Shown one piece after another: positions 44,776 to 56,700 of a stretch of DNA of 64,000 nt. Source of the stretch: Immersiella caudata. Lineage: Eukaryota > Ascomycota > Sordariomycetes > Sordariales > Lasiosphaeriaceae. Every line of letters starts with the position of its first letter. Positions within the stretch are counted from its first letter, which is position 1. Under the pieces are notes generated by a model, which did not search any database, was not told where the DNA came from, and saw only the letters and a list, made by a program, of their open reading frames with translations. The position numbers and the translations under genes were made by a program. The stretch is from NCBI GenBank assembly GCA_030512335.1, contig JAULSU010000003.1:3348001-3412000 (forward strand), given 5' to 3'.

Positions 44776-46830
44776 GGCCGCAGATACCACGTCTCCTATG
44801 CAAGGAGCTGTATAGATTAGGCTCGTGCATCTTTGCATAAGAGAGCAGAACAAAAGTGTGTTTTTTTCTATTGACACCCATCACTTGTCATCGAACACCT
44901 GTTTGCTTTTGGTCGGCTACTCAGCGCAAGTGCTTCAACGAGCCTTGCACTTTTAGATGAAACAGTTCAGTCTTCCCCTTCTCCCGGAGTTACAGTAGTT
45001 AGTTTGCCGAGTTCCTTTATGATTGTTATCCAAAGGGCCCCTGACGTTCGGGCCATCCCGACGCTAGTAACGGGATCACGACTTACGGTGACAGATGTCG
45101 CCACCGCGCTTGGCAAGCGTCGTGCAGCCCCGAACAGATGGGACGGCCCCTGCTGCGACCATACCTATCGAGCATGGCGATGGCATTCCCAACCGACGCT
45201 ACTTAACATGTTACAATGCAGAAATGGGAAACCTTCATCTTACCCCTGACTGATTGCGAATTCGGCATTGTCCCAACAGAACGGTTCAGCTCATGGCCGC
45301 TCTATATCCGGCCGCCATCTCCCCAAGTTACATACCCCCTGGCCTATGGGAGGGGAATTATATTCGGCTTCTCGCCCCGTCTAACATGCGCATCTAGGTA
45401 GATGTCGGCCCTCCCGATACCACACACCTCCAGCCCATTATCAACAACATCTGCATCTGATAAAGTCGCCACCTGAATCCGCTCAACCATCCCGGGCCTG
45501 ACGCTCCGGAAAGCTCTTCCACTACCCCTAAAACATCTTCGGTGTGTTTACGTACTTTAGTCTCTTCCAACGGCCTCCACAAACACCAACTAAGGCCCAG
45601 CAAAACGACTTAGCGTCGCCGCCGTTCAATCTAATCCTCGCTGTCCATACCCCTGGGCTCCATTCTCCATTCTCACATGAATGACGACAACTCGGCTCTC
45701 TCCGATCATCACGTCCTCGCCTTCCGGAAAGGGCCAAAAGAGCGCGACATCCACTCTCTCCTCCCTCCCGAACACCGATCTCGCCGCACCGACGAGTGGA
45801 CCGTAAAACCCATCAAAAACCGAAAGCGAGGGTCGGAAACGGCGAACGCAAAATCAAAATGGGCAGCTCTGTTTGTTTGTTAAATAATAGTATTTGGGTA
45901 TTGTCAAAACAAACAGAAAAAATACGTGGACATGTACGCCCGTGTTTCGCAGTATCTTCCTCTTTGAGCCGATTTTCCCTTCTACGCCTGCCGTGCTGCG
46001 TGATGTGGCCGTAAATGCAACCTCGTGGCAAGAAAACCGCCCGGAAGAAAAGATGCTGGTGTAGGCTCTTCATGGCTCTTCTTCCCCTATGCGTCTACAA
46101 CCGCATGCCACAACTCCCAACTAATGCAAAAGAAACCATGGTGCTTCTCTCTAACAGAGCCCCGCAGTCCCAAGTTCGGCAACTGTGTGATGCGACAACC
46201 AACACGGCCGCTCGCTAGGGGGGGTAAAAGGCGGGTAAACTGCCGCCAGAATAACGTTGACTGTTCACCCACTCGAACGGGGAATGTGGGTGTGTATACA
46301 GAAGCGAAAGAAAAAAAATGATCAAAAATGCCCAAATCCGTCGCTATGCATGCGGGAATAAGGATGCTGAAGGGGATACCTGTTTTTTCCCTCACCGGTG
46401 GACGGGCGTAGCCATTCAGCAGCGTGGATACCCCACGCTATCCCGCGCCGGCAGGCTCATTAGGGTGGGCGAAAAGCTGACAATCAGCAAAACCCCCATG
46501 GGTCTGAGAGCTCCGATGCGAACACGCAAAACCCTCCCGCGCCAGTTCTTCGTTTAGGGATCGAAACGTCACCAAGTGCGTGATTGTACCTGACGATCCA
46601 CAGAGCGTGCAGATTTGCCTGTTGAGGGCGCTGGTGGTACCTTCCGCTTCAAGCCCTGTCCAGGTTACACACGGCTTAAAGTTGCGAACTCCATTGCGTT
46701 GCTCGTTGCTAAGACGTTTGGTCGGCGGGCGCATCCGCATGTGTTCGTTGTAGCTGAGATGGCGTAGCTTTGAGCCGCTAATCTCGAAGATACGTGGCGG
46801 GTTTTCAGTCGTTTTAGGTGACACAAATGA
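44776..46830. other. Convergent intergenic region, 2.1 kb
   Basis: It lies between the 3' ends of RRP5 (+) and the unknown-function gene (-). Small open frames (for example 45677-45883 + and 46438-46824 -) are compositionally unremarkable, and the second abuts the stop of the neighbouring gene, so it is probably 3' untranslated sequence. A CATCT-AGGT-AGATG inverted repeat is at 45391-45404. No RNA gene was recognised. Confidence 0.55.
45391..45404. repeat. Inverted repeat CATCT-AGGT-AGATG
   Basis: Five-base arms around AGGT; related in core to the CTACCTAGGTAG elements at 3048 and 56086. Confidence 0.5.
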
Positions 46831-48531
46831 TCACCCGTCGTAGGAAATGGCGACCCATCGTGCGGGTACTCCGTCGGCTCCGATCACATATGTCCTCGTG
46901 CTGGTCTTGCGCGGCGGTAGGGCCCATCGCGCCCGACCCGGCTGCTGGTCGTCAAGCTTTCCTCGCTTCCTCATAGCCATCTCCATCACAGCGATGCGGA
47001 TGAAGTTGGAATTTTCGCGCATCTCACGTTGCCGAGGTCCGGGCATCGGGTACTCCGAAACCATCGACCTCTGCTGTGGGTTCTGGCCTGATCGGGATCC
47101 CGCCGAAGGTCCTGTGGAAGGGTATGGGGACCGGTTCGATGCTGTACTTGAACCCCGGGGTCGATGAACCTTGTAGGTTTGCATTTGGATGGAGGCAGTA
47201 AAGGTTTTGGCGGTCGGGCTCGGCGCCGCCACAAGGGGCTGCTCAAGGCGGACCGATGTGGTTGGATTGAGATAACGGCGCAGCTCTGCAGTCGGCTCCT
47301 CCTCAAGTTGTGGCCGGCGCTCGTCCGTGTAAGGCACTTGAGGGTCGAGGGTCAATATCGACCTGGTTAGGAAATCTTCGGGAGGGATGGATGGAAAGTT
47401 AAGGGTCGAAAACGATCGGGCGGCATGGCGCAGCGCACGTAGCGAGGCTGTCAAATTCGACTTGAATGCTGACTTTAAAGGTTTGAACTGCATCCGCGAC
47501 GATTTCTTGTCCTCCGTCTCCTCCTTGTCCCCATCGAACACGCGGAAGTCCAGTGCGTCCACAGCAATCTCAGTCGTAGAGAGGGGATGGTCTGGTTCCA
47601 CTCTTCCGGGAGGCGAGGAAATAGGTGTGAGGGAGCGGCGTGTCGGGCGTGCCCGCCGCCCCCGGCCTGGTGTACGAGGTGAGTCCAGAGATGATAGAGC
47701 GTCTGTACTATATGATTCGACGAGCGAAGGCATTGATTCGAGGGAGACGGTCCGCGTCGAGAGGACGGACCCCAGGGCACTGTCACAGACGGACAAGTCG
47801 TCATCCTCCAGGTCCTCCGGAGGTGTCAATAGGAGATCCATGGGGCCTTTGCTCAGTGTCAAGCTGAGCTCCTTCTCCGACTCTTGAGATCTTTCGATGA
47901 TGGATTCTACTGTCATTCTCTTTTCGGCGCCGTTCCTCATCTGGCGAACACTCCGGGACCTGGGAGGCGGGATACTCGTAACGGCGAGCAGGGCTGCCAC
48001 AGAGGCCGGGATTGCATCCGGATTGTGCGGCTCTCTCGAGCGCTGCGAGGAGGACTGCCGCCCTCTGCTCCCATGATGTCGGTGTTGTTGAGCAGGATGC
48101 GCCGCTTCACGCAGCTTATGTTTCGAGGGTATCTGAACCGGGTTCGAAGGTGTTGCCGGCCGGCTCACCGTCGTTGTAGTCCTCGGGGGACTCACAGCGG
48201 GGGACTTGGTGTCCACCTCCCTCCTCTTAGCGGGCATGGCGGAAGTTGTGATGTTACTGCTGCTGGTAACGTTACTGCTCGTGTTGTCTTCGGCCAGCCT
48301 TTCATCCTTCTCTTTCTGTCTGGCGGGCAATGGTTGTGCAGTAGCCGGCGACGGGGGCGATCGAGAGGATAGCGAGGAGGAAGCAGAAGGGGTGTGGTGC
48401 GACGGCTTATGGACTTGTTGGGATTGTCGCGAAGTGAGAAAGGACCGGGGGGACATCATAGTGCTGAACAGCTGTCCAACAACCCTGCCCTTGGCGGTAA
48501 TAACTGGCGGATACGACGCAGCGGACGGCAA
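46831..48531 (-). CDS. Conserved-looking fungal protein of unknown function
   Basis: A 566-aa intronless frame that I cannot assign to a named family. Most of it is disordered: Ser/Thr/Pro/Arg-rich at 1-180 with a His/Gln patch (QQHRHHGSRGR), then a helical, acidic segment near 205-245 (MTVESIIERSQESEKELSLTL, then LLLTPPEDLEDDDLSVCDS). It ends in a compact stretch (NFIRIAVMEMAMRKRGKLDD, GRARWALPPRK and DGVPARWVAIS) that looks like the conserved core. There is no signal peptide or TM segment. An alternative start at the Met-Met pair (48459/48456) would shorten it by 24-25 residues. The composition differs sharply from the overlapping frames, which supports it being real. Confidence 0.75.
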   Translation of the reverse strand: MPSAASYPPVITAKGRVVGQLFSTMMSPRSFLTSRQSQQVHKPSHHTPSASSSLSSRSPPSPATAQPLPARQKEKDERLAEDNTSSNVTSSSNITTSAMPAKRREVDTKSPAVSPPRTTTTVSRPATPSNPVQIPSKHKLREAAHPAQQHRHHGSRGRQSSSQRSREPHNPDAIPASVAALLAVTSIPPPRSRSVRQMRNGAEKRMTVESIIERSQESEKELSLTLSKGPMDLLLTPPEDLEDDDLSVCDSALGSVLSTRTVSLESMPSLVESYSTDALSSLDSPRTPGRGRRARPTRRSLTPISSPPGRVEPDHPLSTTEIAVDALDFRVFDGDKEETEDKKSSRMQFKPLKSAFKSNLTASLRALRHAARSFSTLNFPSIPPEDFLTRSILTLDPQVPYTDERRPQLEEEPTAELRRYLNPTTSVRLEQPLVAAPSPTAKTFTASIQMQTYKVHRPRGSSTASNRSPYPSTGPSAGSRSGQNPQQRSMVSEYPMPGPRQREMRENSNFIRIAVMEMAMRKRGKLDDQQPGRARWALPPRKTSTRTYVIGADGVPARWVAISYDG

Positions 48532-51500
48532 CTGCCCGAGAGGGATAGCGATCGGCTGGGGCGGCCGTTCATTGCCGGCGAGCCCAACGAGCTCACTTCA
48601 CTGAGTCGGAAACCACCCGCAACGTGCCCCGTCGTTCCAGGGTTCCCAGGGCTGCGAGCCAAGCAGATGCAGGGCTGCGATGCAGCGAGCGAGCGGATCG
48701 CGTGCCTGCCGCAGAGAAGCAAAGTTGTACGTAAGAGTACGTAACACTTGGCCCCAGCAGGTTCCACCTCCGCGGGCCGTCACGATCTGGCAAATTCGGG
48801 GCTTCCAGGCAAACGGAGCCAAAGCCGTTTTCGACAGACAACGATATGGTTTCGAGTGAAAGTAGCGTCAGGATGGGGTGTAGGGTGCGGGACAGAAACC
48901 GGTGGCTTCGAGGTCTAGGGAATGGAGACGATCGGATCGGATCTCGAAAAATCGAAGCGTGCCGCAGCTCGTTGTCGTCACCTGGCAAAAGGGCGGGTGG
49001 TGATGGAATTATGCAGCGCGTGATATCCCGGTTCCCTGGCAGACCACTGGACCCTGAATTAAGCTGAAAAAGGTGTGGCTCTGGGCGCCTTCCTCCCCAA
49101 TAAGGACAGTGGGACCGACAGAACAGCCGCCGCCTGTTGCAGTGCGACAAGTCTTCATCCAAAAAGGGTCGCTTGTCAGGAGGGTCACACGAGGTGAAAC
49201 TGGACTATTGTCACGACCACGTTGAATGTATGGGGGATCGGAGTAGTCAGAGAGCGGACGATGGAGTTCGGCATCAATAGGGTGAGAGGGCGGCGTTGCT
49301 GCTTTTATTTGCCTGCCAACCTGGAACGTTCAAGAGAAGAGGGACGGCGCCCACTGATAAGGACTTCGGGAATGCGCCCCCAGGCGACTGATAACTGACT
49401 GTAACACGAGTGACTGGTCACCAGCAAGTTCCGCTCAGCTTTCCTCCACGCCCACTTGCGCGGTGCGTGTGCCTCGCTCGGCGACAGCCCACGCGCGGCG
49501 GAGCAAAGGGGCAATGGGGGTGTTGGTCTAGCGGTCTAACTGGGCCGGTAGGCACATCTCAAAAAGGTACCCATCGTGCCATCGTCAGCACCGCTCACCA
49601 TCATGACGCCCTGTCCCAGTGGGTCACCTCCAGCTTTTGGCATCCTCTGTTATTCGATTGTTTCGAGTGATCGCGGTGGGCAGCTAACGCTCATTGATCT
49701 CTACCTATACCCGGCACAGCGCGACTTGCTGATAAGGGTGGGAGATCCGGAACGTTTCCCGATGAACAACCTTCTCTTCCCTTACACGGAGTACCGTACA
49801 GTTGCACAGCACACCCGCAAAACCCTGATGCACGTCACGAACTTGCATCTTACAGCTACACCGGTCTAACCAGCCGGCCGTATACTTAGCGGTCTCCCAC
49901 GCTCGGCCAAGACGATCGGCCTGGACACTTACTGTGGCCTTCCTATCTGGTCTTACCTTGTGGCCTGCTCATCCCACGGCCCCAAAAAGACCCAAATAAC
50001 CATGGTTATTAATTTTTTACCCAACCACCCCCTTTGTTTCACCTCTTGTGTCGAGCGAAAGAGCCTCGATCTTATCTTTCAGTGGGTGGCATTGCCCAGT
50101 GGCTTGAGTCAACGACAGTCCAAAGTCTTCTGGAGCCTACTCGGACCCTGAATTAGCACGGCCGCGATCGGCGACGGCTGGTCTGCTAGAACCGGGTGTC
50201 CTGTCGCAGTGTGTAAGACAAGAGACTCGGCGCAAACGCAGCTTTTGCTGGGGGACGGTACCACGGACATTTGCGCCGGGCTTCATTTACTTGAAGGGAT
50301 TCGTCTCCGCGCGTTGCTGCGTTGCCTGCCGGGACGACCTACAAATGGAATCCAACCGACATGTTGATCTAGCAAAGGTTGTGACCCCCGCACCCAACCC
50401 GGGAGACAAAACAGGCGAGACATGTTCGAAAGCACACTTGAGGTCATCCACCGGGAATGGAGAAAAGTTTGAACATGTGAGCAAGCATCTCTAAAAAGAC
50501 ACCGCGATCCGCTCCCACGCCTCGAGGCTCGATCAATGCAGCCCAGATCGGGCACCTCGTCATTTTTCACAGCCCCTCATGCATCGGAGCAACACCTTAT
50601 CGGCTGGGCACCTCCCCGAAGTTGGAATGGGCCTGCAGCGAGTGGTTGAGTGCCGCATCGCACCGGGATGGGAACCCCACCATCCCCTTCACACGAGCTG
50701 ACCCGAATGCGGGGTGCGTCCGGCCAGGAACGTTACCATATCGATAAGCTCACAAGGGTTGCTTGCCGAGCACATCGAGATGCGGAAGCCAAGTTTTCGG
50801 ATCGGATGAGGGTTGAGACTGATGATTACCGAATACGTAGCTCATCGGCGCAGATACGGCGATGAGGGACGAGGAATTCATTTTCCCGAAGGACACACCC
50901 TCAACCTCCCGCGTCAGTTCAGAGTCGACGCACGTAGAAAAAGCCTCACACGGCGCGCTAGGAGCCATTTTGCAGCCGTTGGCCCACAGAGTTCTGCCCA
51001 CACTCCACCTTGGCACAACAAGGAGGTCCTTGGTGCCTGACGTCGGGCCTCGATGCTCGGTCTCAATCGCCCAAATGACAGGCGAGCAAAAAAGGAGATC
51101 CCCACAGAAAGAAAAATCTAGCGACCTTCCGTGAGCGGGCGCAAAACTCCACGCTTGTGGGTTTGCATCCTTCGCGGCTGCAGGGTTGAACGCGCAACGA
51201 CCCTCTGGGGCTCCTGTCTGGGGGCCACAAACCGTTTGGCGAAAAGGGCTTGGTATCTCGTCCAGGAAGGAGAGGCAGCTTCGAAATTTAAGAAAGTGGG
51301 AATGCTCCTGCGGCTGTCTCGTCTAGCTCGGCAACGGTTACTACCATTCCAGGAGCGGCTCCTTTCCGCCGCCAGCAGAGGGTTGAGACGACAAGTACCT
51401 ATGATAATGCCGTCGTCGAAACAAAAGGCCCCATCTCGACATCTCATTGGGGGGACAGTTGACAATGCACAGAGGATCTGCGACCAAGGCTAAATGGCCT

Positions 51501-52134
51501 CTTAGTTCCAAACGCACAGTTCATCCGAAGCCTCTGGGTCGCACCCCAAGATGGCCGATTTGCGTCACCGTTCCGCCTTCTCTTTGCTTCTAGAAAAACC
51601 CAAGACTTTGACGCTGACATGGGTAGGGCACGATGTGGGAGACTCGGAAACACGGACGGGGTCTTCGAATGCGGGCATCCCACAAAAGCGGGAGTGAAAC
51701 GTCCCATGTCTCATCCTGGGCACTCTCGCACCCAAGAAGAAGAATACGATCAACAGCTTGATTAGAGTCTCTCCCGATCTGCACAGGATCATGTATTTTC
51801 ATGGTCCTAGAACTGTCTAAGTCAAGGCTACCTAAAGTAACAACCCTCTCCGTCACCGTTATCATCTTACACACCAGTGAAAGCACTGTAAAACATGTCC
51901 GTTGACTTCGTAACCTGTCCTCCCCTTCCCCTTGGTATCTAAGATTTCAGTGACCCCCAAAAAGCAATTCCGAAATTTCCAACGCCAGAACCATGGGGAT
52001 ATATTTGTAAAGCCGATCCAAGTTGCGCCGATAAAGTGAGAGTGCGTGATCATATGCATGTGGAGAGCATCATAACTGATTAGCGGAGTGTTGAGAGAAG
52101 GTGGGTATATGTATAAGTCGGATGTTGAAAGGTA
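48532..52134. other. Gene-free tract, 3.6 kb
   Basis: It lies between two minus-strand genes. The longest frames (48593-49162 -, 51131-51493 +) show no motif, no splice-consistent extension and no family resemblance. A short GTACGTAAGAGTACGTAA direct repeat is at about 48727-48744. The part next to the unknown-function gene is its likely upstream region; the rest may be 3' sequence of the rhodopsin-like gene or an unrecognised non-coding transcript. Confidence 0.55.
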
Positions 52135-53719
52135 TTAAAATGGTCGTCCAGCGCCCGCTTGTCGCCAGCTTGATGCCGTGGGTGTCGTGCCGCTCTTAGG
52201 CGTGACAACGCCGAATCGTCGGTCGCCATATCGCGAGAACCGCTCGCCATTGTAGTCCCGAATTTCCCGCTCGTCGTAGTCGAGGTCCGGATACACACTC
52301 TCGCTGTAATAGCGCTCGGGGAACCTCCGCCCGTCACCGCTGGTCGAGGGACGCGGTGGCGCATCGGACGATGAGAAGTTGAATCCTCCTTTTGTGGTCC
52401 CAGCTGTCGAAGGCCTCTCAATGTAGGCACCAGAGCCCGTTGCCGCAATCTCCCTGGCGATCCCGTCGATTTCGCGCTGTATGTCAGAGATGCGCATGAT
52501 ACCGTTGTTCGTCATGGTCTCTTCCTGGCTCGGCCGCGGAGATTGGCTCCGCAGCTCTGCCGCATCTGTCCTGACACGAATGATGGGCTTAGTCTTGCCC
52601 CCTCGTGCCGTCTTGTTGGCGCTCCGTACGCTTCTGTTGCTTCCTCTCCTGCCACCCCGACTTCCTCCGCGGCCTAGCTTGTTGGCACCCAATCTCCCGT
52701 CTGCTGGCGGGCTTTCCCATCCAACAGATTTCACGCCCTTTTCCTCGTCGGCAACTTGTGTCGGAGCAACAGATTTGCGTGTGAACAAGCCTACTCCGCG
52801 CCCGCCGCGCTCTTTGCTCCGAAAGAATGGCCACAGGGCCGGTATCGAAGCCGTAACTAGCGCCAGGTTGATTTCGATACCCGAGCTCACAAACCCAATG
52901 CTGCTCGTCGCGTCTGAGAAAATCCGCAAGTTGAAGAGTCCTTGTAATAGAAGCACCAAGCGGATGACAGACGTGATGGTCACCCTATATTAGGTCAGCA
53001 CACAGCAAGGCAAGATGTAGAGCTGAAGCTTACAGAAAACCGAGAAGGAACACGAAGAAGAGTGCAATCTTGGTACGTCTCGGAATCTTGAGACCTTTTA
53101 GAATGTAAAGAGGGATACCGATGATGAGCAGGTCGGTGAGGATGTTGAAGGAAGCCGTGCTGACGTATAAGACACGACGATCGATACAGCGACCGTTCTT
53201 GATTGTGGGGTCCCAGTTGAAAGGAATCGGTAGGCACTGCAGGGCCACCGCAAAGAATACCGCAACCATCTGGGAGATGTTGGCGACGTTGATCCAGAGA
53301 AGCAGACGCGCCACACCCTTTTTATGTCCAAACAGGCGGGTCATGAAAATCAACACCGACGACTTTACCAACGCCAGGATTGGGTTGTACAATATCTGAA
53401 CCGCATAGGTCCAAATCAGGCCTTCGGTTGGGTCATGTTGGGGCACTTGATCGGTAGGGATGCCGACAAAGTTGGTTTTGATAACTATTTGCCGTCAGCA
53501 AGCTGGTCCTTGTGTTGGGCCGGTGAGGTATAACTCACAAAAGTAGCTGATGATGGTTTCCGCTATGGACATAGCCATAGCTATACACACCAGCCAGTCA
53601 TCCAACCCAAACTGGCGAGTGGTAAGTCTGCCCACGGCACGAGCGCAGACGAATATGAAGGCCAGAGCAGGAAAGAAGAAGTTGACGAAGATGGCGAAAA
53701 TCTGAAGCCGGCTCGACAT
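52135..53719 (-). CDS. Seven-TM rhodopsin-like fungal membrane protein (Pth11-related type)
   Basis: A 493-aa membrane protein from exons 53719-53539, 53484-53034 and 52984-52135 (introns 54 and 49 nt). Seven hydrophobic segments are visible: about 6-29, 41-63, 80-110, 117-142, 155-178, 190-212 and 224-247. FGLDDWLVCIAM after TM1, NPILALVKSSVLIFMTRLFG in TM3 and the ATASIPALWP-like end of TM7 fit the fungal rhodopsin/SAT20-type domain found in Pth11-like receptors. No N-terminal CFEM domain is present. The 240-residue cytoplasmic tail is basic with an RG-rich patch (GRGGSRGGRRG) and a Tyr/Asp/Arg-rich end. The ligand and signalling role are unknown; receptor function is inference. Confidence 0.88.
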
Positions 53720-56700
53720 GGCGAAGGCAGCGTCCCCGACGCAAGGTAATGGCCTATGCTATCTCATTACAGATATCTGGAACTGTCGAGTGTTGGTGCT
53801 CACCGCCAAAAAGTTACTATCAGCAGCAACACGGCGAGTAGGTCGGAAGAGTAACAGGGTCACAACAGAGGAGGGGATGTAGGTTGAGGCTAAGAAGGTG
53901 TGGGCATATGCATCAAGATATAGCAAACGGACGACAACACCACCACGCCACGAGGGACGGGATGTCAATGATGAAAGGAAACGAATCAATCCCTACTTCC
54001 CGGGCAGCAGCGTGCCGTGTCCGCCTCTGGCCCGCTTGCATCAGCGAGGGCGAGGGCGACGGCCGAGAGAAGCGTGGATGTCGATCTGTGAGTCGTCTCA
54101 TCTCACCCGCGAGAGCAGCTGGTATGCAGACAACCAGCCGGATAAATCAGCTTGGTGTGTCAAGTTGGCTCTGCAGGAGATCGCGCCGAGCGAAGGTGAA
54201 CATGTGCCGTATCCCACCTGGGTCAAGCAAGGCTCAGAATCAGCTGTCCCAACAGCCCGCTTGCTCGAGTTTATGCCACTTGGCCATGAACTCTCGCCAC
54301 CGATGTTATGCAAAGCGGTCATGAGAGGTTGAGGCAAAGCGAAGGCAGGTCACCGACAACCCCGATGACGGCCGCGAGTTGCCACTCGGCGACCCAGGTC
54401 TAGACTGGGAGAGGCAGCACCGGCGCGACCCCTGCGAAGAGCGTGGGCTGCTAGGTAGGCAGGCCACTCGGCCGGCGCGGAACCTCTCAACCCTTACCTC
54501 CGTTGAAGGCCGCGTGCTGTTCTTCTCCGCGCAATGGTTGCGGGCCGGTTAAATGATGCTCACACACGCCAACAACCCATCGACTGTTCGGCGGCCCCAT
54601 CATGACAACCGGAGCGGGCCACGGTGAACCCCAGAGCCAGGAGACAGCGAATACCAGCTGGTCGGCAAGTCCAGATCTTCAGGAAGAGTTCGCAAGACCA
54701 GACAGCGGACGACTTTGGTTCGACGTCACGACGGAGCGTGGCCTGTTGGGCGCCAGAGCTGATCAAACATGCCATGAGCACCGTCAGTGAGTCTGGACAA
54801 GGACTAGGCCTTCATGCGAAGGCAACAGGGGTGACAGCACGGATGGCATCTGCCGGGAGTGGTGGAGAACAGCGCGATCTGTGCTCAAAAGTCTGGGGAA
54901 GTGGATATTGCTGCTCCTGTGCTCGCCATATCGCAAAATTGGGTGCCGGGGTGCAAGGAGGCTCATCAGAGGTGCCAACGACGAAGCTCGGTGAATTGAG
55001 AGCAGGTAAGAGCAGATGCAGTCTTCAAACCTGTGACGGGTGCGGCTCGAGAGCTGATGGTGGGGTTGTCAACGAAATTGGCCAACCACAGGCCTCCATA
55101 GCGTTTGAATTCGCCCAATGCAGCAGCCGGCAGGCCGCAGCTACGGAGGGCACCGATTAAGGTGGGGCGCTGCGGGCGCTGGTTGGCTTGTGCCTCCCGT
55201 CGAAGCATCAATGCGATGCTCAAAGGGTCTGCCCCTGAGCTAGGTGCTTCTGGCTATTGTGCTTCAGGTTCACCGTTCAAAGGGACGATAAATCGCCGCC
55301 GCACTGGCCGCCAGGCATTGAAAACCTACGATCTCCTCATGGACGCACTGAACAAGACTCCACAGTAGCACGCGGCGACAAAGAGGGATGACCCAGCTTC
55401 CCGCCGCCCCCAAGGGCGCTCCCAAAAACGACCCGTCTTCCTTCCCCACACTATCCGTGCGTGCGGTAGATGCCGGCAGTCCGTACTCCCCCGTGTATCG
55501 CTATTTAGCCAGTCCATCCTCCCCATGGCGATGGTACGGCTCTTTGAGTAGAGACAAGATCTGACTCTGCGCAGTCAATGCAGCGTAGGAAATCCCACTG
55601 CAGCGTCGTGTCGTTCGTCTGAAGCTTGAGGATTCGCAGTGATTGACATTCCTCTCATGATCTAGAAGCTTCCCGGAAAGAGTCCCCTCCGGATAGCAGA
55701 TGCAAGCCACTCGGAAGGAGGCATTGTTCAGAATCTCGGTTCCAACAACATCGTTTCGGGATCCGCTGGTGTAGATGTCAAATTGCAGACTCAGATGTCC
55801 TGGAACGCAACACGGCAAATGGATGCCGCTCCGTCCGACCTGGGAACACCGTTGATCGAGTATTCTTTCGGCGATGTGCTCCCGGAGCAACCTGGGACAC
55901 ACCATGCCAAGCATCACATACCCAGGCGTTGATTGCGGGATATGAGTTTGATGCGATCTTTTTCTCCTGGTAAATGAGAAGCGGTTCATCAACTTGCCTC
56001 ATCTAAGGTCCCACGCGAAAAGAAGCCTAGCTTGGTGAGGATGTGCAGTTTTGTCGCTCAAGCAGGCTGGATTCCATCAATACCCACCTACCTAAGGTAG
56101 GTAGCATCCAGGTTTCTCACTAGTCGCCTCGTTTCGATTCACCAGACCACGAGAGAGCTCCCAAACGCCCACTGAGCTACCCCTATGAGGTAGAGGGGCC
56201 CAAAGGCGGCCCCTTCAGCCGCCTACAGCCTTCTGATGACGCTGTTTACCTGGTATTGTTTGAAGTTTATCTCTGGACTGGGGTAGCTGTCACTCAAGTG
56301 TCGTGCAGCAACGGCACTGGGAATGATATCTAGCAACTCTGGCTTGAATTCTGCTCTAGGCCAACCCCTATTTCTAGGTAGCCTCACGTTCCATGCAAGC
56401 TGTTTGTGCTAGAGTCATGTGGTGGTTTGGTTGACCTTATCCTGTAGTCTCGTCCACGCGCCCCAATCGATCCCAGCGGCGATGCCGCTTGACCACCGCC
56501 AAGCACATGCGAACAGTTCTCAGGGGAGCCACATGACTGGATCTCCGCTCTACGAAGCCGGCGTCAAACTGCCACTTGGACCTTCTGCAAAGCCCGTCGG
56601 CCCTTCAGACCCTGCTACTGCGCCCACGCACGAATAACTCTCTCCCATCATCGGATCCAGGCCCTCCAGCTTTCAAAGGGTCCAATAATTTCCAGCAGAT

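Noticed and set aside
46438..46824. Minus-strand open frame of 128 codons just past the unknown-function gene
   Set aside because: It directly follows the stop codon of that gene and is better explained as its 3' untranslated region.
49515..49600. tRNA-like sequence starting GGGGGTGTTGGTCTAGCGG
   Set aside because: The D-arm likeness is not followed by an anticodon stem, a TTCGANTCC B box or a paired acceptor stem.
54624..55160. Plus-strand open frame of 178 codons with many Cys
   Set aside because: No zinc-binding spacing is regular, there is no family resemblance and no supporting splice signals.
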